Shown: positions 42,690-51,961 of the stretch, one piece after another
Layout of the letters: each line of letters opens with the position of its first letter
How positions within the stretch are numbered: position 1 is the first letter of the stretch
From: JAZDCJ01 sp036311985
GTDB taxonomy: Bacteria > Actinomycetota > Actinomycetes > Actinomycetales > Micrococcaceae
Length of the DNA stretch: 64,000 nucleotides
Reading direction: 5' to 3' (one strand)
Assembly (NCBI RefSeq): GCF_036311985.1
Contig: NZ_JAZDCJ010000028.1
Notes under the pieces: model-generated
The model's input: only the letters and a program-made list of their open reading frames with translations
Told to the model about the DNA's origin: nothing
The model's database searches: none
Position numbers and translations under genes: made by a program

Positions 42690-43667
42690 CTAGCTGACGG
42701 AGGCGCTCGCGGCGGGTGCCGCGGCATGGTTGGCGAGGTAGTGCTCGACGTCGAGGGCGGCGACGCAGCCGGATCCCGCGGCCGTGACGGCCTGGCGGTA
42801 CGTGGGGTCGATGACGTCGCCCGCGGCGAAGACGCCCTCCAGGTTGGTCTTGGACGTGCGACCCTGGACGGAGATGGTGCCCTCGGGCGTCAGCTCCAGG
42901 ACGTCCTTGATCAGCTCGGTGCGCGGGTCGTTGCCGATCGCGACGAAGACGCCGGTGACGGCGAGCGTGGTCTGACTGCTGTCGACGAGGTTGCGCAGCT
43001 TCACGCCGCTGACCTTGGCCTCGCCCTCGAAGGCCTCGACGGCGGTGTTCCAGATGAACTCGATCTTCGGGTGCTCCAGGGCGCGGTCGGCCATGATCTT
43101 GGAGGCACGCAGCGAGTCCCGGCGGTGGATGACCGTGACCTTGGAGGCGAACTTCGTCAGGAAGAGCGCCTCTTCCATCGCGGAGTCCCCGCCGCCGACG
43201 ACGGCGATCTCCTGGTCGCGGAAGAAGAAGCCGTCGCACGTCGCACACCAGGACACGCCGTGGCCGGAGAGCTCCTTCTCCCGCGGGACGCCGAGCTCGC
43301 GGTAGGCGGATCCGGTGGAGAGGATGACGGCGCGGGCCCGGTGGACGTCGCCGTTACCGAGGACGACCTGCTTCACGGGGCCTTCGAGCTCCACGGAGAC
43401 GACGTCCTCGAAGAGGATCTCCGCGCCGAATCGCTCGGCCTGGGCCTGCATGTTGTCCATGAGGTCCGGACCCATGATCCCCTCGCGGAAGCCCGGGAAG
43501 TTCTCGACGTCGGTCGTGTTCATGAGCTCGCCGCCGGCGGTCACGGAACCGGCGACGACGAGCGGGTTCAGGTTGGCGCGCGCCGTGTAGACGGCGGCGG
43601 TGTACCCGGCGGGGCCGGAACCGACGATGATGACATCGCGGACGGCGTCGTTTGCTTCAGTGGCCAC
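42690..43667 (-). CDS. trxB: Thioredoxin-disulfide reductase
   Basis: A 325-residue FAD flavoenzyme that reduces thioredoxin with NADPH. VGSGPAGYTAAVYTARANL is the FAD-binding motif, SWCATCDGFFF holds the redox cysteine pair, GGGDSAMEEALFL is the NADPH-binding motif, and the second FAD site is VFAAGDVIDPTYRQA. The start is GTG. The C-terminal 12 residues are Ala/Ser-rich. It forms the trxB-trxA unit conserved next to the parAB and murJ blocks. Confidence 0.96.
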   Translation of the reverse strand: MATEANDAVRDVIIVGSGPAGYTAAVYTARANLNPLVVAGSVTAGGELMNTTDVENFPGFREGIMGPDLMDNMQAQAERFGAEILFEDVVSVELEGPVKQVVLGNGDVHRARAVILSTGSAYRELGVPREKELSGHGVSWCATCDGFFFRDQEIAVVGGGDSAMEEALFLTKFASKVTVIHRRDSLRASKIMADRALEHPKIEFIWNTAVEAFEGEAKVSGVKLRNLVDSSQTTLAVTGVFVAIGNDPRTELIKDVLELTPEGTISVQGRTSKTNLEGVFAAGDVIDPTYRQAVTAAGSGCVAALDVEHYLANHAAAPAASASVS

Positions 43668-43769
43668 GCGCGGTGAACCTCCCTGTTGGTCCGGCGGCGC
43701 CGGAGGATGTGATCGAGTCTGCCCAGCACAACGGTACGGTGCCCGGCGGTATTCCCTGCCTCTGCTACG

Positions 43770-45398
43770 TCAGGACACCTTGATTTCGGCCACCTGCAGG
43801 CCATACGGCCGCGAGCTGTTGGCCGCGGATGCGAGCCGCGGGAGCTCGGTCACGTTGATGAACACGTATTGCGCCCGGGCCGGTCCGTCGCCCTCGCCGC
43901 TCACGGGAACGGTGACGGTCGGTCCCGTGAAGGAGCCGGAGGTGACCTCAGTGGCGGATCCGAGGTCGTCGCTGTTGCCGACTCGGATCTCGAACGCCCC
44001 GCCGCTGCCGTTGAGGCCGGAGAGCTCGACCTGCGAGACGTCGGATTCCTCCTCGAGCTCGACGACGAGCACCATGTTGGAGGCGAATCCGCCGAAGCGG
44101 GGCTGGGTGTAGGAGTAGGACGCGTAGATCGTGGCCGGGTTACCGTCGATCGCCCGCACGAGCGTCGAATCCGTGTCCGCGTTGAGCTCCTGGTTGCCCG
44201 GGACCACGCGGGTCAGACCCGCGATGACGGGCGTCACGGGCTCCACCTGCGGCGGCTCGGCGCTGCTGCTGCCGGGCTCGGAGCTCGTCGCGCCATCCGG
44301 CGAGGACTGGCTCGTCGTGTCGCCGGCGACGGGGCCCCCGTTGCGGGGCAGCAGGTTGTTGAAGGCGAAGACGACGGCGAGGATCAGCACGACGCCGAGG
44401 ATGCCTCCGACCACGAGGCGCCCGATCCGGTTGCCGCCCTCCTGCTCGTCCTCTTCCTCGTAGTAGTCGTCCTCGGTGTTCTCGTATTCGTAGTCACGGG
44501 CCGCGGCGGGGAACACCGACGCGCGTCGCTCGTCCGGGGTGGGCTGGCGCGGCGCGGCGGGGACGGTCCCGAGCGCGCTCGTCGAATCGCCGGCCGGCTG
44601 CCCGATGGGCCCGGTCTCCTCCGGGGGTTCCTGGGCGTCGTCCCCGGTGTAGAGGGAGACCTTGTCGGAGGTCCGCGGCGGGGTGCTCGGGCGCGGGGGT
44701 ACGACGCCGGAGCCGGGCTCGGGCGCGTCCGCCGCCTTCGGTTCGGGCTTCCGCGAGGATGCCGCGGCGGCACCGGCCGCAGCTGCGGCGCCGGCCGCGC
44801 CCACTGCACCCGCACCCGCACCCCGGGCGCGCCGGTCCGCGGAGGCGGCATCGGCGTCGTCCTGGTCCCCGTCCCGGCCCCGTCCGAGGCGGGCCTTCCA
44901 GCCGGACAGCTTCTCGCCCAGGTTCAGCTCGGGAAGCTTGTCCATCACGCCGGGACGGTTCTCCTCCTGCTCGGCGAGCTCGCGGTAGTACTCGTCGTCG
45001 TCCTCGTAGACCTGCGGCTCGTGGGAGCGGGCCACGCCGAAGATCTCCGAGCCCAGCGTGTCGGTGTAGAAGGGCTCGACGTAGGGGGCGTCGCGCTCGA
45101 TCACGAGGTCCAGCAGGTCCGCGGCGTCCGCCGTATTGGTGATGAGGTACGTGGTCCCGTCGGAGATCCCCAGGTCCAGGACGTGCATGGCGCCGTAGCG
45201 TTCCCCCGTGGCGATCTCGCGCGCGCTCGTGGCGATCTGGCTCGCGTTACCGGCCGAGGCGACGAGGATGCTCACCCGCCGGTTCAGGACCTGGTCGACG
45301 CCGTCGAGGACCACGTCGCCGTCGGCGGACGTCAGGATGTGGTCCGTGACCTTGTAGCGGCCGCCGAGCACGGCTCCGACGTCGATGGGCTGCGACAC
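43770..45398 (-). CDS. MurJ-associated membrane protein: N-lobe-only pseudokinase, linker, discoidin-like ectodomain
   Basis: A 542-residue single-pass membrane protein. Residues 1-110 resemble the N-lobe of a Ser/Thr kinase (GAVLGGRYKVTDHILTSADG, YGAMHVLDLGISDGTTYLI). The ATP lysine is missing, and the HRD and DFG motifs and whole C-lobe are absent. A low-complexity Ala/Pro/acidic linker (about 150-325) leads to a membrane segment (about 326-347). The C-terminal 150 residues look like a discoidin/F5-8-type or similar beta-sandwich (DSTLVRAIDGNPATIYAS, QLVELE-like strands, terminal GLQVAEIKVS). In Mycobacterium, MurJ is fused to a fuller pseudokinase and a similar ectodomain. Here the module is a separate gene 99 bases after murJ. 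It probably regulates MurJ through a phospho-dependent partner, but without kinase activity. Confidence 0.8.
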   Translation of the reverse strand: MSQPIDVGAVLGGRYKVTDHILTSADGDVVLDGVDQVLNRRVSILVASAGNASQIATSAREIATGERYGAMHVLDLGISDGTTYLITNTADAADLLDLVIERDAPYVEPFYTDTLGSEIFGVARSHEPQVYEDDDEYYRELAEQEENRPGVMDKLPELNLGEKLSGWKARLGRGRDGDQDDADAASADRRARGAGAGAVGAAGAAAAAGAAAASSRKPEPKAADAPEPGSGVVPPRPSTPPRTSDKVSLYTGDDAQEPPEETGPIGQPAGDSTSALGTVPAAPRQPTPDERRASVFPAAARDYEYENTEDDYYEEEDEQEGGNRIGRLVVGGILGVVLILAVVFAFNNLLPRNGGPVAGDTTSQSSPDGATSSEPGSSSAEPPQVEPVTPVIAGLTRVVPGNQELNADTDSTLVRAIDGNPATIYASYSYTQPRFGGFASNMVLVVELEEESDVSQVELSGLNGSGGAFEIRVGNSDDLGSATEVTSGSFTGPTVTVPVSGEGDGPARAQYVFINVTELPRLASAANSSRPYGLQVAEIKVS

Positions 45399-45497
45399 TA
45401 TGTACTCCCGGGGATCGGTGTGTGGGTAGGGTTCACCCGTTCACTGCTGTTTCCATGCTACCCGCGTGCGTCCGCTCCACCCGGGAACGGTCCGCGC

Positions 45498-47195
45498 TCA
45501 ACGACGTCGTCGGCGGCCCGGGGCGGGGATCCGACGGGCCACGGGGCCCAGGAAGTCCTCGAGCTCCGGCACCCGCGCGTTGCGCAGCAGCACGAGGTAT
45601 ACGGCCGCCATCACGGCGCCGACCACCGCGCAGCTGACCAGGGCGCCCTGGATCGAGGACCATGCGAAGCCGCGCGAGTATCCGCCCAGGAGCCACAGCA
45701 CCGCGGCGCCGGCAGCACCGGAGACCACGGCCATCCAGCCCACGCGCACGTAGGTGTCGATCACCCCTCCGACGCCGTAGCGCCCGTAGCGGCGCACCAC
45801 CAGGACGTGGGCGATCACCGCGGAGAGGATGTTCGTGACGCCGAACAGCAAGGCCATGAAGACCGTGATCCGCGTGGCCGGCAGCAAGGCCGAGGCCGTG
45901 AACGCCGCGGCGAGCCCGGCGACGGCGACGACCGACTGGATGAGCATCGGGGTCTTCGTGTCCTCCTCCGCGTAGAAGACGCGGATCAGGAAGAAGTGCG
46001 CGCTCTTGAAGGGCAGCCCGAGCGCCGTCAGCAGGAGCAGCTGCCCGATCAGGGCGCCCTGCTCCGCGCTGTTCGGCGCCGTGCCGCCGAAGAGCCGGCC
46101 GAGCGGCCCGGCGAGGACCACGATGGCGACGGTCGCGAAGACCATCGGCACCGCCGTCGTCCGCAGTCCGTGGGAGAGCAGCTCCGGGATCCGCTTCCGC
46201 TCGCCGTCGTGGAATGCCCGGGTGAGCTCGTTGAAGAGGACCGTGGCGAGCGACAGGGCGAAGATCGAGTGCGGCAGGACCGTGATGAGCTGGGAGGTGT
46301 TGAGCGCGTATTCGCCCGCGACGGGGCCGCTGCCGGGCGGCAGTTGCTCGCGCGCCGCCGTGGCCTCGGAGACGAGGCGCGAGTAGAGCAGCGAGGCGAT
46401 GTTGCCGACCGTCATCGACGCAAGGGTCCACGCGGCGATCCTGCCGACGTGGCGCAGGCCCATGCCGCGCCAGCCGAACGAGGGACGGATGTGCAGCCCC
46501 GTGCGGCGCAGCGGCAGGAAGAGGACGAGGGCCTGCAGGGCGATGCCCAGGGTCGAACCGCCGGCCAGGAGCACCGTCTGGGTGCCGGTCCAGGCCGCGA
46601 GCTGCCCCGGCTGGCCCGAATACGCGCCGAAGAGGCCGATGAAGGTGCCGATCACGGCGATCTGCACGACGTTGTTCACAACCGGCGCCCACATGTACGC
46701 GCCGAAGCGGCCGTGGGCGTTCAGGACCTGGCCCACGACGGCGTAGACGCCGTAGAAGAAGACCTGGGGCAGGCACCAGTAGGCGAACGCCGTGCCCAGG
46801 GCCAGCATGTCCGGTTGCCAGTTCAGGGTCAGTACCTTGATGATCGGCCCGGCCAGGAGCGTCAGCAGCACCGTCGCGGCGGCCATCACCACCACGGTGA
46901 GCGTGATCAGCTTCGAGGTGTACTCGGCGCCGCGGTCCGCGGCCTTGGAGGCCTTGATGAGCTGGGGGACGAGCACGACGTTGAAGATGCCGCCCGCGAG
47001 CAGCATGAAGATGATCGTCGGGATGACGTTGGCTTTTTCGAAGATGTCCGCGACGGGCGTCGCGGAGCCGATGGCGACGGCGAGCAGGGCGGTGCGGACG
47101 AAGCCGAGCACGCGCGAGACCGTGGTCCCGCTGGCCATGAGCGCGTAGGCCCTGGAGCGGCCGCCGGAGGCCGGGGTGTCCGGCCTAGTCGCCAT
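45498..47195 (-). CDS. murJ: Lipid II flippase MurJ (MviN)
   Basis: A 565-residue MOP-superfamily flippase that moves lipid II across the membrane. Fourteen or so hydrophobic segments are visible. Family signatures are SGTTVSRVLGFVRTALLAVAIG at the N-terminus, DIFEKANVIPTIIFMLLAGG, and LPHSIFALSLATVLFNELTR. The ATG start overlaps the Nudix stop by 11 bases. Unlike mycobacterial MviN there is no fused pseudokinase; that part is encoded by the next gene. Confidence 0.95.
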   Translation of the reverse strand: MATRPDTPASGGRSRAYALMASGTTVSRVLGFVRTALLAVAIGSATPVADIFEKANVIPTIIFMLLAGGIFNVVLVPQLIKASKAADRGAEYTSKLITLTVVVMAAATVLLTLLAGPIIKVLTLNWQPDMLALGTAFAYWCLPQVFFYGVYAVVGQVLNAHGRFGAYMWAPVVNNVVQIAVIGTFIGLFGAYSGQPGQLAAWTGTQTVLLAGGSTLGIALQALVLFLPLRRTGLHIRPSFGWRGMGLRHVGRIAAWTLASMTVGNIASLLYSRLVSEATAAREQLPPGSGPVAGEYALNTSQLITVLPHSIFALSLATVLFNELTRAFHDGERKRIPELLSHGLRTTAVPMVFATVAIVVLAGPLGRLFGGTAPNSAEQGALIGQLLLLTALGLPFKSAHFFLIRVFYAEEDTKTPMLIQSVVAVAGLAAAFTASALLPATRITVFMALLFGVTNILSAVIAHVLVVRRYGRYGVGGVIDTYVRVGWMAVVSGAAGAAVLWLLGGYSRGFAWSSIQGALVSCAVVGAVMAAVYLVLLRNARVPELEDFLGPVARRIPAPGRRRRR

Positions 47196-47718
47196 GGCGC
47201 GGAAGGACGTCCCTGGCGAGCTCGGCGATGCGGCGCTCGTTGGGGAAGGACAGGCGCTTCCCCAGCTCGGCGATGGGCACCCAGGCGACGTCGACGGCCT
47301 CGTGGTCCGGGTCGTTGTCGATGGTCAGCTCGCCGCCCGTGGCCTCGAGCAGGAAGTGGTGGACGGTCTTGTGCACGCGGTAGCTCGTGACCGTGAACCA
47401 GTAGTCGATGCTGCCGAGTGGGGCCAGGACGCGTCCCGCGATCCCGGTCTCCTCCTCGACCTCCCGCACCGCGGCCTCCTCGTTGGACTCGCGTCCCTCG
47501 GGATGGCCCTTCGGCAGGCACCACTCGAGCCGTCCCCCGCGGTTGTACCGGGCGATGATCGCCACGGGCAGCTCCGGCCGGCCCAGGTCCACGACGACGC
47601 CGCCGGAGGAGACCTCCTCGACCGTCGGGAGGCTGTGGTGGCCCGGCTGCGCCTGCGCATGCGCCATTGACACAGTCAACGGCGTGCGCTTCGGGGCGCT
47701 GGGGACGGGATGGGCCAT
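47185..47718 (-). CDS. Nudix hydrolase
   Basis: A 177-residue hydrolase. The Nudix box is nearly complete: GHPEGRESNEEAAVREVEEETGI carries the REVEEE core and the glycine. YWFTVTSYRVHKTVHHFLLE follows, resembling the diadenosine polyphosphate or MutT-like actinobacterial protein found upstream of murJ. The substrate is unknown. The start ATG at 47718 was chosen from two possible methionines. It overlaps murJ by 11 bases, so they are cotranscribed; it is divergent from pcnA. Confidence 0.9.
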   Translation of the reverse strand: MAHPVPSAPKRTPLTVSMAHAQAQPGHHSLPTVEEVSSGGVVVDLGRPELPVAIIARYNRGGRLEWCLPKGHPEGRESNEEAAVREVEEETGIAGRVLAPLGSIDYWFTVTSYRVHKTVHHFLLEATGGELTIDNDPDHEAVDVAWVPIAELGKRLSFPNERRIAELARDVLPRHGD

Positions 47719-47830
47719 GCAGTCCACTCTAGCGATGTTTGCCGCCCCGGGTGCCGGACCCGTGGGGGGCCCGCGCGTCCGGCGGCGCGGGCGGGGCAAT
47801 CGCGTGAAAGTCTGGCAAGGTTAAAGGACT

Positions 47831-49279
47831 ATGCAGCAGCTTCCTCCGCCCTCCGCGCTCGAAGGGCTCCTTCCCGATGTGGTGTTCGAGCTGGCGCGCC
47901 GTTTCGCGGCGTCCGGCCACGAGCTCTCCCTCGTCGGCGGCCCCGTCCGCGACCTGTTCCTGGGGCGCGTGTCCCCGGACCTCGACTTCACGACGGACGC
48001 GACGCCGGACGGCACCCTCGAGGCGGTGGCGGGCTGGGCGGACGCGACGTGGGAGGTCGGGCGCGCCTTCGGGACGATCGCGCTGCGCAAGGGCGAGCAC
48101 ACCATTGAGGTCACGACGTACCGGGCGGAGGCCTACGACCCCGCCTCGCGCAAACCACGGGTGGCCTTCGGGACCTCGCTCGAGGACGACCTCTTCCGCC
48201 GGGACTTCAGCATGAACGCGATGGCCCTGCGCCTGCCCTCGCTCGAGCTCGTGGACCCGTTCGGCGGCTACACGGACCTCGCGGCGGGCGTGATCCGGAC
48301 CCCCGGGGCCGCCGAGTCCTCCTTCTCCGACGACCCCCTGCGCATGATGCGCGCGGCGCGGTTCGCGTCCCAGCTGGGCGTCCGCGTCTCCGACGGGGTG
48401 CGTGCCGCGATGACGGGGATGGCGGATCGGATCGGGATCATCTCCGCCGAGCGCGTCCGCGACGAGCTCGTCAAGCTCGTCAACGGGGCCGCGCCGCGGG
48501 CGGGTGTGGACCTGCTCGTGGAGACGGGTCTGGCGGACCACGTCCTGCCCGAGGTCTCCGCGCTGCGCCTTGAGCTCGACGAGCACCACCGGCACAAGGA
48601 CGTCTACCAGCACTCCCTGCAGGTGCTCGAGCAGGCCGCCTCCCTCGAGTCCGGTCCGGACGGGCCCGTGCCCGGTCCGGACTTCGTCCTGCGTTTCGCG
48701 GCACTCATGCACGACGTCGGCAAGCCGGCGACGCGGCGCTTCGAACCGTCCGGGGCGGTCTCCTTCCGCCACCACGACGCCGTCGGTTCCAAGCTGGTCA
48801 AGAAGCGGATGCGTGCGCTGCGCTTCGACAACGACACCATCAAGGCCGTCGCCCGGCTCGTGGAGCTGCACATGCGCTTCTACGGCTACGGGGACGCCGG
48901 ATGGACGGACTCCGCGGTGCGCCGCTACGTCACGGACGCCGGCCCGTACCTTGAACGGTTGCACCGGCTGACCCGCTCCGACGTCACCACGCGCAACCGC
49001 CGCAAGGCCGAACGACTCGCGTTCGCCTACGACGACCTCGAGAAGCGCATCGCCGAGCTTGCCGAGCAGGAGGAGCTCGACGCCGTCCGCCCCGACCTCG
49101 ACGGCGGCGCCATCATGGAGCTTCTGGGCCTGGAGCCCGGGCCCGTCGTGGGCCGCGCCTATCGCCACATGCTCGAGATGCGCCTCGAGAACGGCCCCAT
49201 GGACCGGCCGGCCGCCGAGGCCGTGCTGCGTGCCTGGTGGTCCGGACAACCCGAAGCAAAGGAACCCACCCATGAATGA
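47831..49279 (+). CDS. pcnA: CCA tRNA nucleotidyltransferase
   Basis: A 482-residue enzyme that adds or repairs the CCA end of tRNA. The nucleotidyltransferase head has GGPVRDLFLGR and SPDLDFTTDATPD with the metal-binding aspartates. RRDFSMNAMAL and the flexible-loop region follow. A C-terminal HD domain is present (HHRHKDVYQHSLQVL, ALMHDVGKPATR). No tRNA in the window encodes CCA, so this enzyme is essential here. In actinobacteria it typically lies next to the Nudix-murJ block, divergently. Confidence 0.96.
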   Translation: MQQLPPPSALEGLLPDVVFELARRFAASGHELSLVGGPVRDLFLGRVSPDLDFTTDATPDGTLEAVAGWADATWEVGRAFGTIALRKGEHTIEVTTYRAEAYDPASRKPRVAFGTSLEDDLFRRDFSMNAMALRLPSLELVDPFGGYTDLAAGVIRTPGAAESSFSDDPLRMMRAARFASQLGVRVSDGVRAAMTGMADRIGIISAERVRDELVKLVNGAAPRAGVDLLVETGLADHVLPEVSALRLELDEHHRHKDVYQHSLQVLEQAASLESGPDGPVPGPDFVLRFAALMHDVGKPATRRFEPSGAVSFRHHDAVGSKLVKKRMRALRFDNDTIKAVARLVELHMRFYGYGDAGWTDSAVRRYVTDAGPYLERLHRLTRSDVTTRNRRKAERLAFAYDDLEKRIAELAEQEELDAVRPDLDGGAIMELLGLEPGPVVGRAYRHMLEMRLENGPMDRPAAEAVLRAWWSGQPEAKEPTHE

Positions 49280-49862
49280 GCTGCCCCGCCTCTGGCTGCT
49301 GCGCCACGGCGAGACCGAATGGTCCCGCAGCGGCCAGTACACGGGCCTGACCGACCTTCCCCTGACGGCCGAGGGCGAGGAGCAGGCGCGCGGCGCGGGC
49401 GGCCGACTGGCCGCGGTGCGCGAGGCCGGTACCGCCTTCGACCTGGTCATGACGAGCCCGCTGCAGCGGGCCCGGCGCACGGCCGAGCTGGCCGGATTCC
49501 CGGACGCCGAGCAGGTTCCGTGGGCCCACGAATGGGACTACGGCGGATACGAGGGCGTGAACTCGGCGGACGTGCGGGCGGAGAACCCCTCCTACCTGAT
49601 CTGGGACGACGGCGTGCCCGGGGGCGAGACCCTCGAGCAGGTCGGGGCCCGGGCGGACAGCGTGATCGACCGCGTCCGCACCGAGCTCGCCGGAGGAGGC
49701 AACGCGCTCCTGGTCTCCCACGGCCACTTCTCCCGCGTCGTCACGGCCCGCTGGCTCGGGCTCGACGCCGGCTACGGCCGGCACTTCATCCTCGGGACCG
49801 CCGGCCTGTGCCGTCTCGGCTGGGACAAGCGCTCCCCGGCGATCGAGGCCTGGGGGCTGTAG
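49272..49862 (+). CDS. Histidine phosphatase family protein
   Basis: A 196-residue phosphoglycerate-mutase-like phosphatase. The catalytic histidine lies in WLLRHGETEWSRSGQYTG, SPLQRARRTAELAG has the second arginine, and LVSHGHFSRVV the second histidine. The substrate is unknown; the acidic active site fits an acid phosphatase-like enzyme. It overlaps pcnA by eight bases, indicating coupling, and meets the DUF418 gene head-on. Confidence 0.92.
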   Translation: MNELPRLWLLRHGETEWSRSGQYTGLTDLPLTAEGEEQARGAGGRLAAVREAGTAFDLVMTSPLQRARRTAELAGFPDAEQVPWAHEWDYGGYEGVNSADVRAENPSYLIWDDGVPGGETLEQVGARADSVIDRVRTELAGGGNALLVSHGHFSRVVTARWLGLDAGYGRHFILGTAGLCRLGWDKRSPAIEAWGL

Positions 49863-49868
49863 GCGCGG

Positions 49869-51110
49869 CTACGCGGCGGTGTCCGCGGACCGCGGCGCCC
49901 ACGTGGGGCGGCGCCAGTAGGTGGCTGCCCGCAAGAGCCCTTCCACGGGCCCGTAGCCAAAGCGCGCCATCCACAGGGCGCTCACGGCGAGCTGCAGGGC
50001 GTAGACCCCGAGGCACAGCGCGACGACGGAGCCGGGGTGCAGGGCGCCCGCCAGATCCAGCCCGTAGTCCGTGAACACGAGGCACATCACCACGGACTGG
50101 GCGAGGTAGTTGCTCAGGGCCATGCGCCCGGCGGGCGCGAGGGCAGCGCGCAGCCGGCCGCCCGGCGCGGTCCGGAAGGCGAGCAGCAGCAGACAGACGT
50201 AGGCGGCGGTGAGGAACGGACCCGTCAGGGTCGACGCGGCGAACGCGGCCACGAAGCCGGTGTAGGACTGGGAAAGCTCGGCGCCCCAGGCGCTGACCGC
50301 TGCGCCGGGCAGGCCCACGGCCAGGCCGGTCAGCGCGGTCCGGCGCAGCGTGCGCGGGGTGATGCCGCGTTCCAGGAGCCGGGCCTTGCCGGAGGCGAGG
50401 CCGAGGAAGAAGAGCCCGAGCACCAAGGGGACCTGGCCGACCAGGATGCCGCCCAGGGTGGTCGGGTAGAGGGCGAGGTTGGAGGCCAGGTGCCCTTCCT
50501 CCGCCGGACGTGCCGCCGCCTCGAGCGCGGCGGTGAACGCGGGATCGGAGGCCAGCCACGGCTCGATCAGGGCCATGAGGCCGGCCAGGAGGCCCATCAG
50601 GACGCCGATGGCCGCCACGATCCAGATCCCGAGGCGCGTGGCCGTGCGGACGCGGATCGCGCGGGAGGCGAGCAGGACGGCGCCGCCGATCGCGTAGCCC
50701 ACGAGGATGTCGCCCGTGAAGAGCAGCAGGCCGTGGGCCAGGCCGAGGGCCAACAGGGAACCGAAGCGGCGCAGGGCGACGGGAACGATGTCCTGCCCCC
50801 GTTGGTGGCACGCGTTCCAGAGCAGGACGAAGCTGTAGCCGAAGAGGAACGAGAAGAGGATGTAGAACTTCCCGGTGAACAGCGCGGCGACGAACGCGAG
50901 GACGGCCGTCCCGGCCGGGTCCTGCGGCGTGGGGAGCCCCTCGAAGCGGGCCGGATCGGCGAAGAACTGCACGTTGACCAGGAAGATCCCCAGCAAGGCG
51001 AAGGCCCGGAGCGCGTCGAGTTCGGCGAGGCGCCGGACCGCCGTTGCGCCAGCCGGGAGACCGGCGTCGCTGGACCCTGCGGCCAAGGGGGACTGCTGCT
51101 GTTCGCTCAT
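49869..51110 (-). CDS. DUF418 family membrane protein
   Basis: A 413-residue polytopic membrane protein. It begins ELDALRAFALLGIFLVNVQFF, the DUF418 opening, and has the C-terminal segment MALSNYLAQSVVMCLVFTDYGLDL typical of that domain. About ten membrane spans are present. DUF418 proteins are of unproven function and are often linked to envelope or stress loci. The ATG at 51110 was chosen because an upstream Arg-rich stretch in frame appears noncoding. Confidence 0.85.
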   Translation of the reverse strand: MSEQQQSPLAAGSSDAGLPAGATAVRRLAELDALRAFALLGIFLVNVQFFADPARFEGLPTPQDPAGTAVLAFVAALFTGKFYILFSFLFGYSFVLLWNACHQRGQDIVPVALRRFGSLLALGLAHGLLLFTGDILVGYAIGGAVLLASRAIRVRTATRLGIWIVAAIGVLMGLLAGLMALIEPWLASDPAFTAALEAAARPAEEGHLASNLALYPTTLGGILVGQVPLVLGLFFLGLASGKARLLERGITPRTLRRTALTGLAVGLPGAAVSAWGAELSQSYTGFVAAFAASTLTGPFLTAAYVCLLLLAFRTAPGGRLRAALAPAGRMALSNYLAQSVVMCLVFTDYGLDLAGALHPGSVVALCLGVYALQLAVSALWMARFGYGPVEGLLRAATYWRRPTWAPRSADTAA

Positions 51111-51464
51111 GCCTCCAGCGTAGGAAGCCCGTCGCCGACGCGAACCGCCCGGAAGGACGATCTTCGGCGTCAGCCTCAAGGATCACGTCGCCACGGCACC
51201 CTGACCCGCCATGCCTGAAGCGCGGTGGCGGGGCGAAGCCTCCCGTTTCCCGGCGGCACGGGAACCGTTCGTTCGGCGTGTCGTGCGGGACACGCCGGGA
51301 GTCGATGGATTTATCCGGGAATTCCCTCCGGGGGCTGGCGGTGCATGAGGATCGTGATGTACCTTTGAACCTGTGATTGAGAAGTCTCAATGAGACTTGC
51401 ACGGTCACAGGACCAGATCGGACCGCCGGCTTGCCGGCCTGTTCACCTGAAGGAGGTGGGAATC
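51111..51464. promoter_or_regulatory. Upstream region of the tiny-ORF cluster with palindromic operator-like site
   Basis: A 354-base gap without a gene between DUF418 and the first tiny ORF. The striking element is at 51378-51398: TTGAGA-AG-TCTCAA overlaps a perfect palindrome AAGTCTCA-A-TGAGACTT (51382-51398), giving three alternating half-sites. It could bind a dimeric regulator or form a small hairpin in the leader. No consensus promoter is clear. Confidence 0.5.
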
Positions 51465-51467
51465 GTG

Positions 51468-51566
51468 ATGAACAACTTGGACTTCGGCGGAGTGTTTACC
51501 GCTCCGACCGGCATCGGCCGTCGTGCCCGTGCCATCGCACCCGCCTCTGGAACAGCGCCCCGCTAG
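51468..51566 (+). CDS. Tiny ORF 1 (32 residues) with strong Shine-Dalgarno
   Basis: MNNLDFGGVFTAPTGIGRRA opens this 32-residue reading frame, and the rest is Arg/Ala/Pro-rich. It is preceded by AAGGAGGTG, one of the strongest ribosome sites in the window. A GTG three bases upstream may be the real start. I do not recognise the product. Three more short frames follow in the same direction within 470 bases. It could be a small protein gene or a regulatory leader peptide. Confidence 0.5.
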   Translation: MNNLDFGGVFTAPTGIGRRARAIAPASGTAPR

Positions 51567-51644
51567 AACCGCGCACCAGCCGTCCCGACGGACGCTGCTC
51601 CCGAGGCCTCCCCATCCCAGAGGTTCTCAGCAGGAAGAGCAGCG

Positions 51645-51791
51645 ATGTCCGCCCAATCCACCACCCCCACCCTGACCCCGGCGCGTTCCGCCGAGTTCAT
51701 CTTCTCCGGCCCCGAGGTGCTCAGCGCCCGGCCGGCGAAGCGCACGCCGGCCCTGCCGGCGATGTCCCTTCGATCCCAGGATCGGAGGTGA
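51645..51791 (+). CDS. Tiny ORF 2 (48 residues)
   Basis: A 48-residue frame opening MSAQSTTPTLTPARSAEF, preceded by AGGAAGAG at reasonable spacing. It has a central FIFSGPEVLSARPAK and a basic C-terminus. Its TGA overlaps the ATG of ORF 3 (ATGA-like TGATG junction), which is the usual sign of coupled translation. Unrecognised product. Confidence 0.5.
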   Translation: MSAQSTTPTLTPARSAEFIFSGPEVLSARPAKRTPALPAMSLRSQDRR

Positions 51792-51907
51792 TGCAGATGC
51801 AGCAGCGACGGCACAAGCGGGACCGGACGACCACCCGGTTCAACCCGCAGCCCCGTACCCGCCACGAGTCACAGCTACCCGTGGAAATGCTCTACCGCCT
51901 TCGTTAG
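51791..51907 (+). CDS. Tiny ORF 3 (38 or 36 residues), basic
   Basis: A strongly basic short protein (MQMQQRRHKRDRTTTRF at the start, VEMLYRLR at the end). GGAGGTG lies within the end of ORF 2. Its spacing is best for the second ATG at 51797, giving 36 residues. The high Arg content suggests nucleic acid binding, but this is only compositional inference. Confidence 0.5.
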   Translation: MQMQQRRHKRDRTTTRFNPQPRTRHESQLPVEMLYRLR

Positions 51908-51961
51908 GCGGGCACGCCGCCGGCACCGCCGGCCAGTTCAGCGGCCCACCCAGGAGGAGAC

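Noticed and set aside
43869..47390. 1173-codon open frame on the plus strand over murJ and the pseudokinase gene
   Set aside because: Arg/Gly/Asp-rich antisense frame with no domains; both minus-strand genes overlap neighbours correctly and have recognisable motifs.
51377..51907. A single 176-codon frame covering the tiny-ORF region
   Set aside because: Most of it lies out of frame with ORFs 1 and 2 and has no ribosome site at its start; only its last 36-38 codons (ORF 3) have support.
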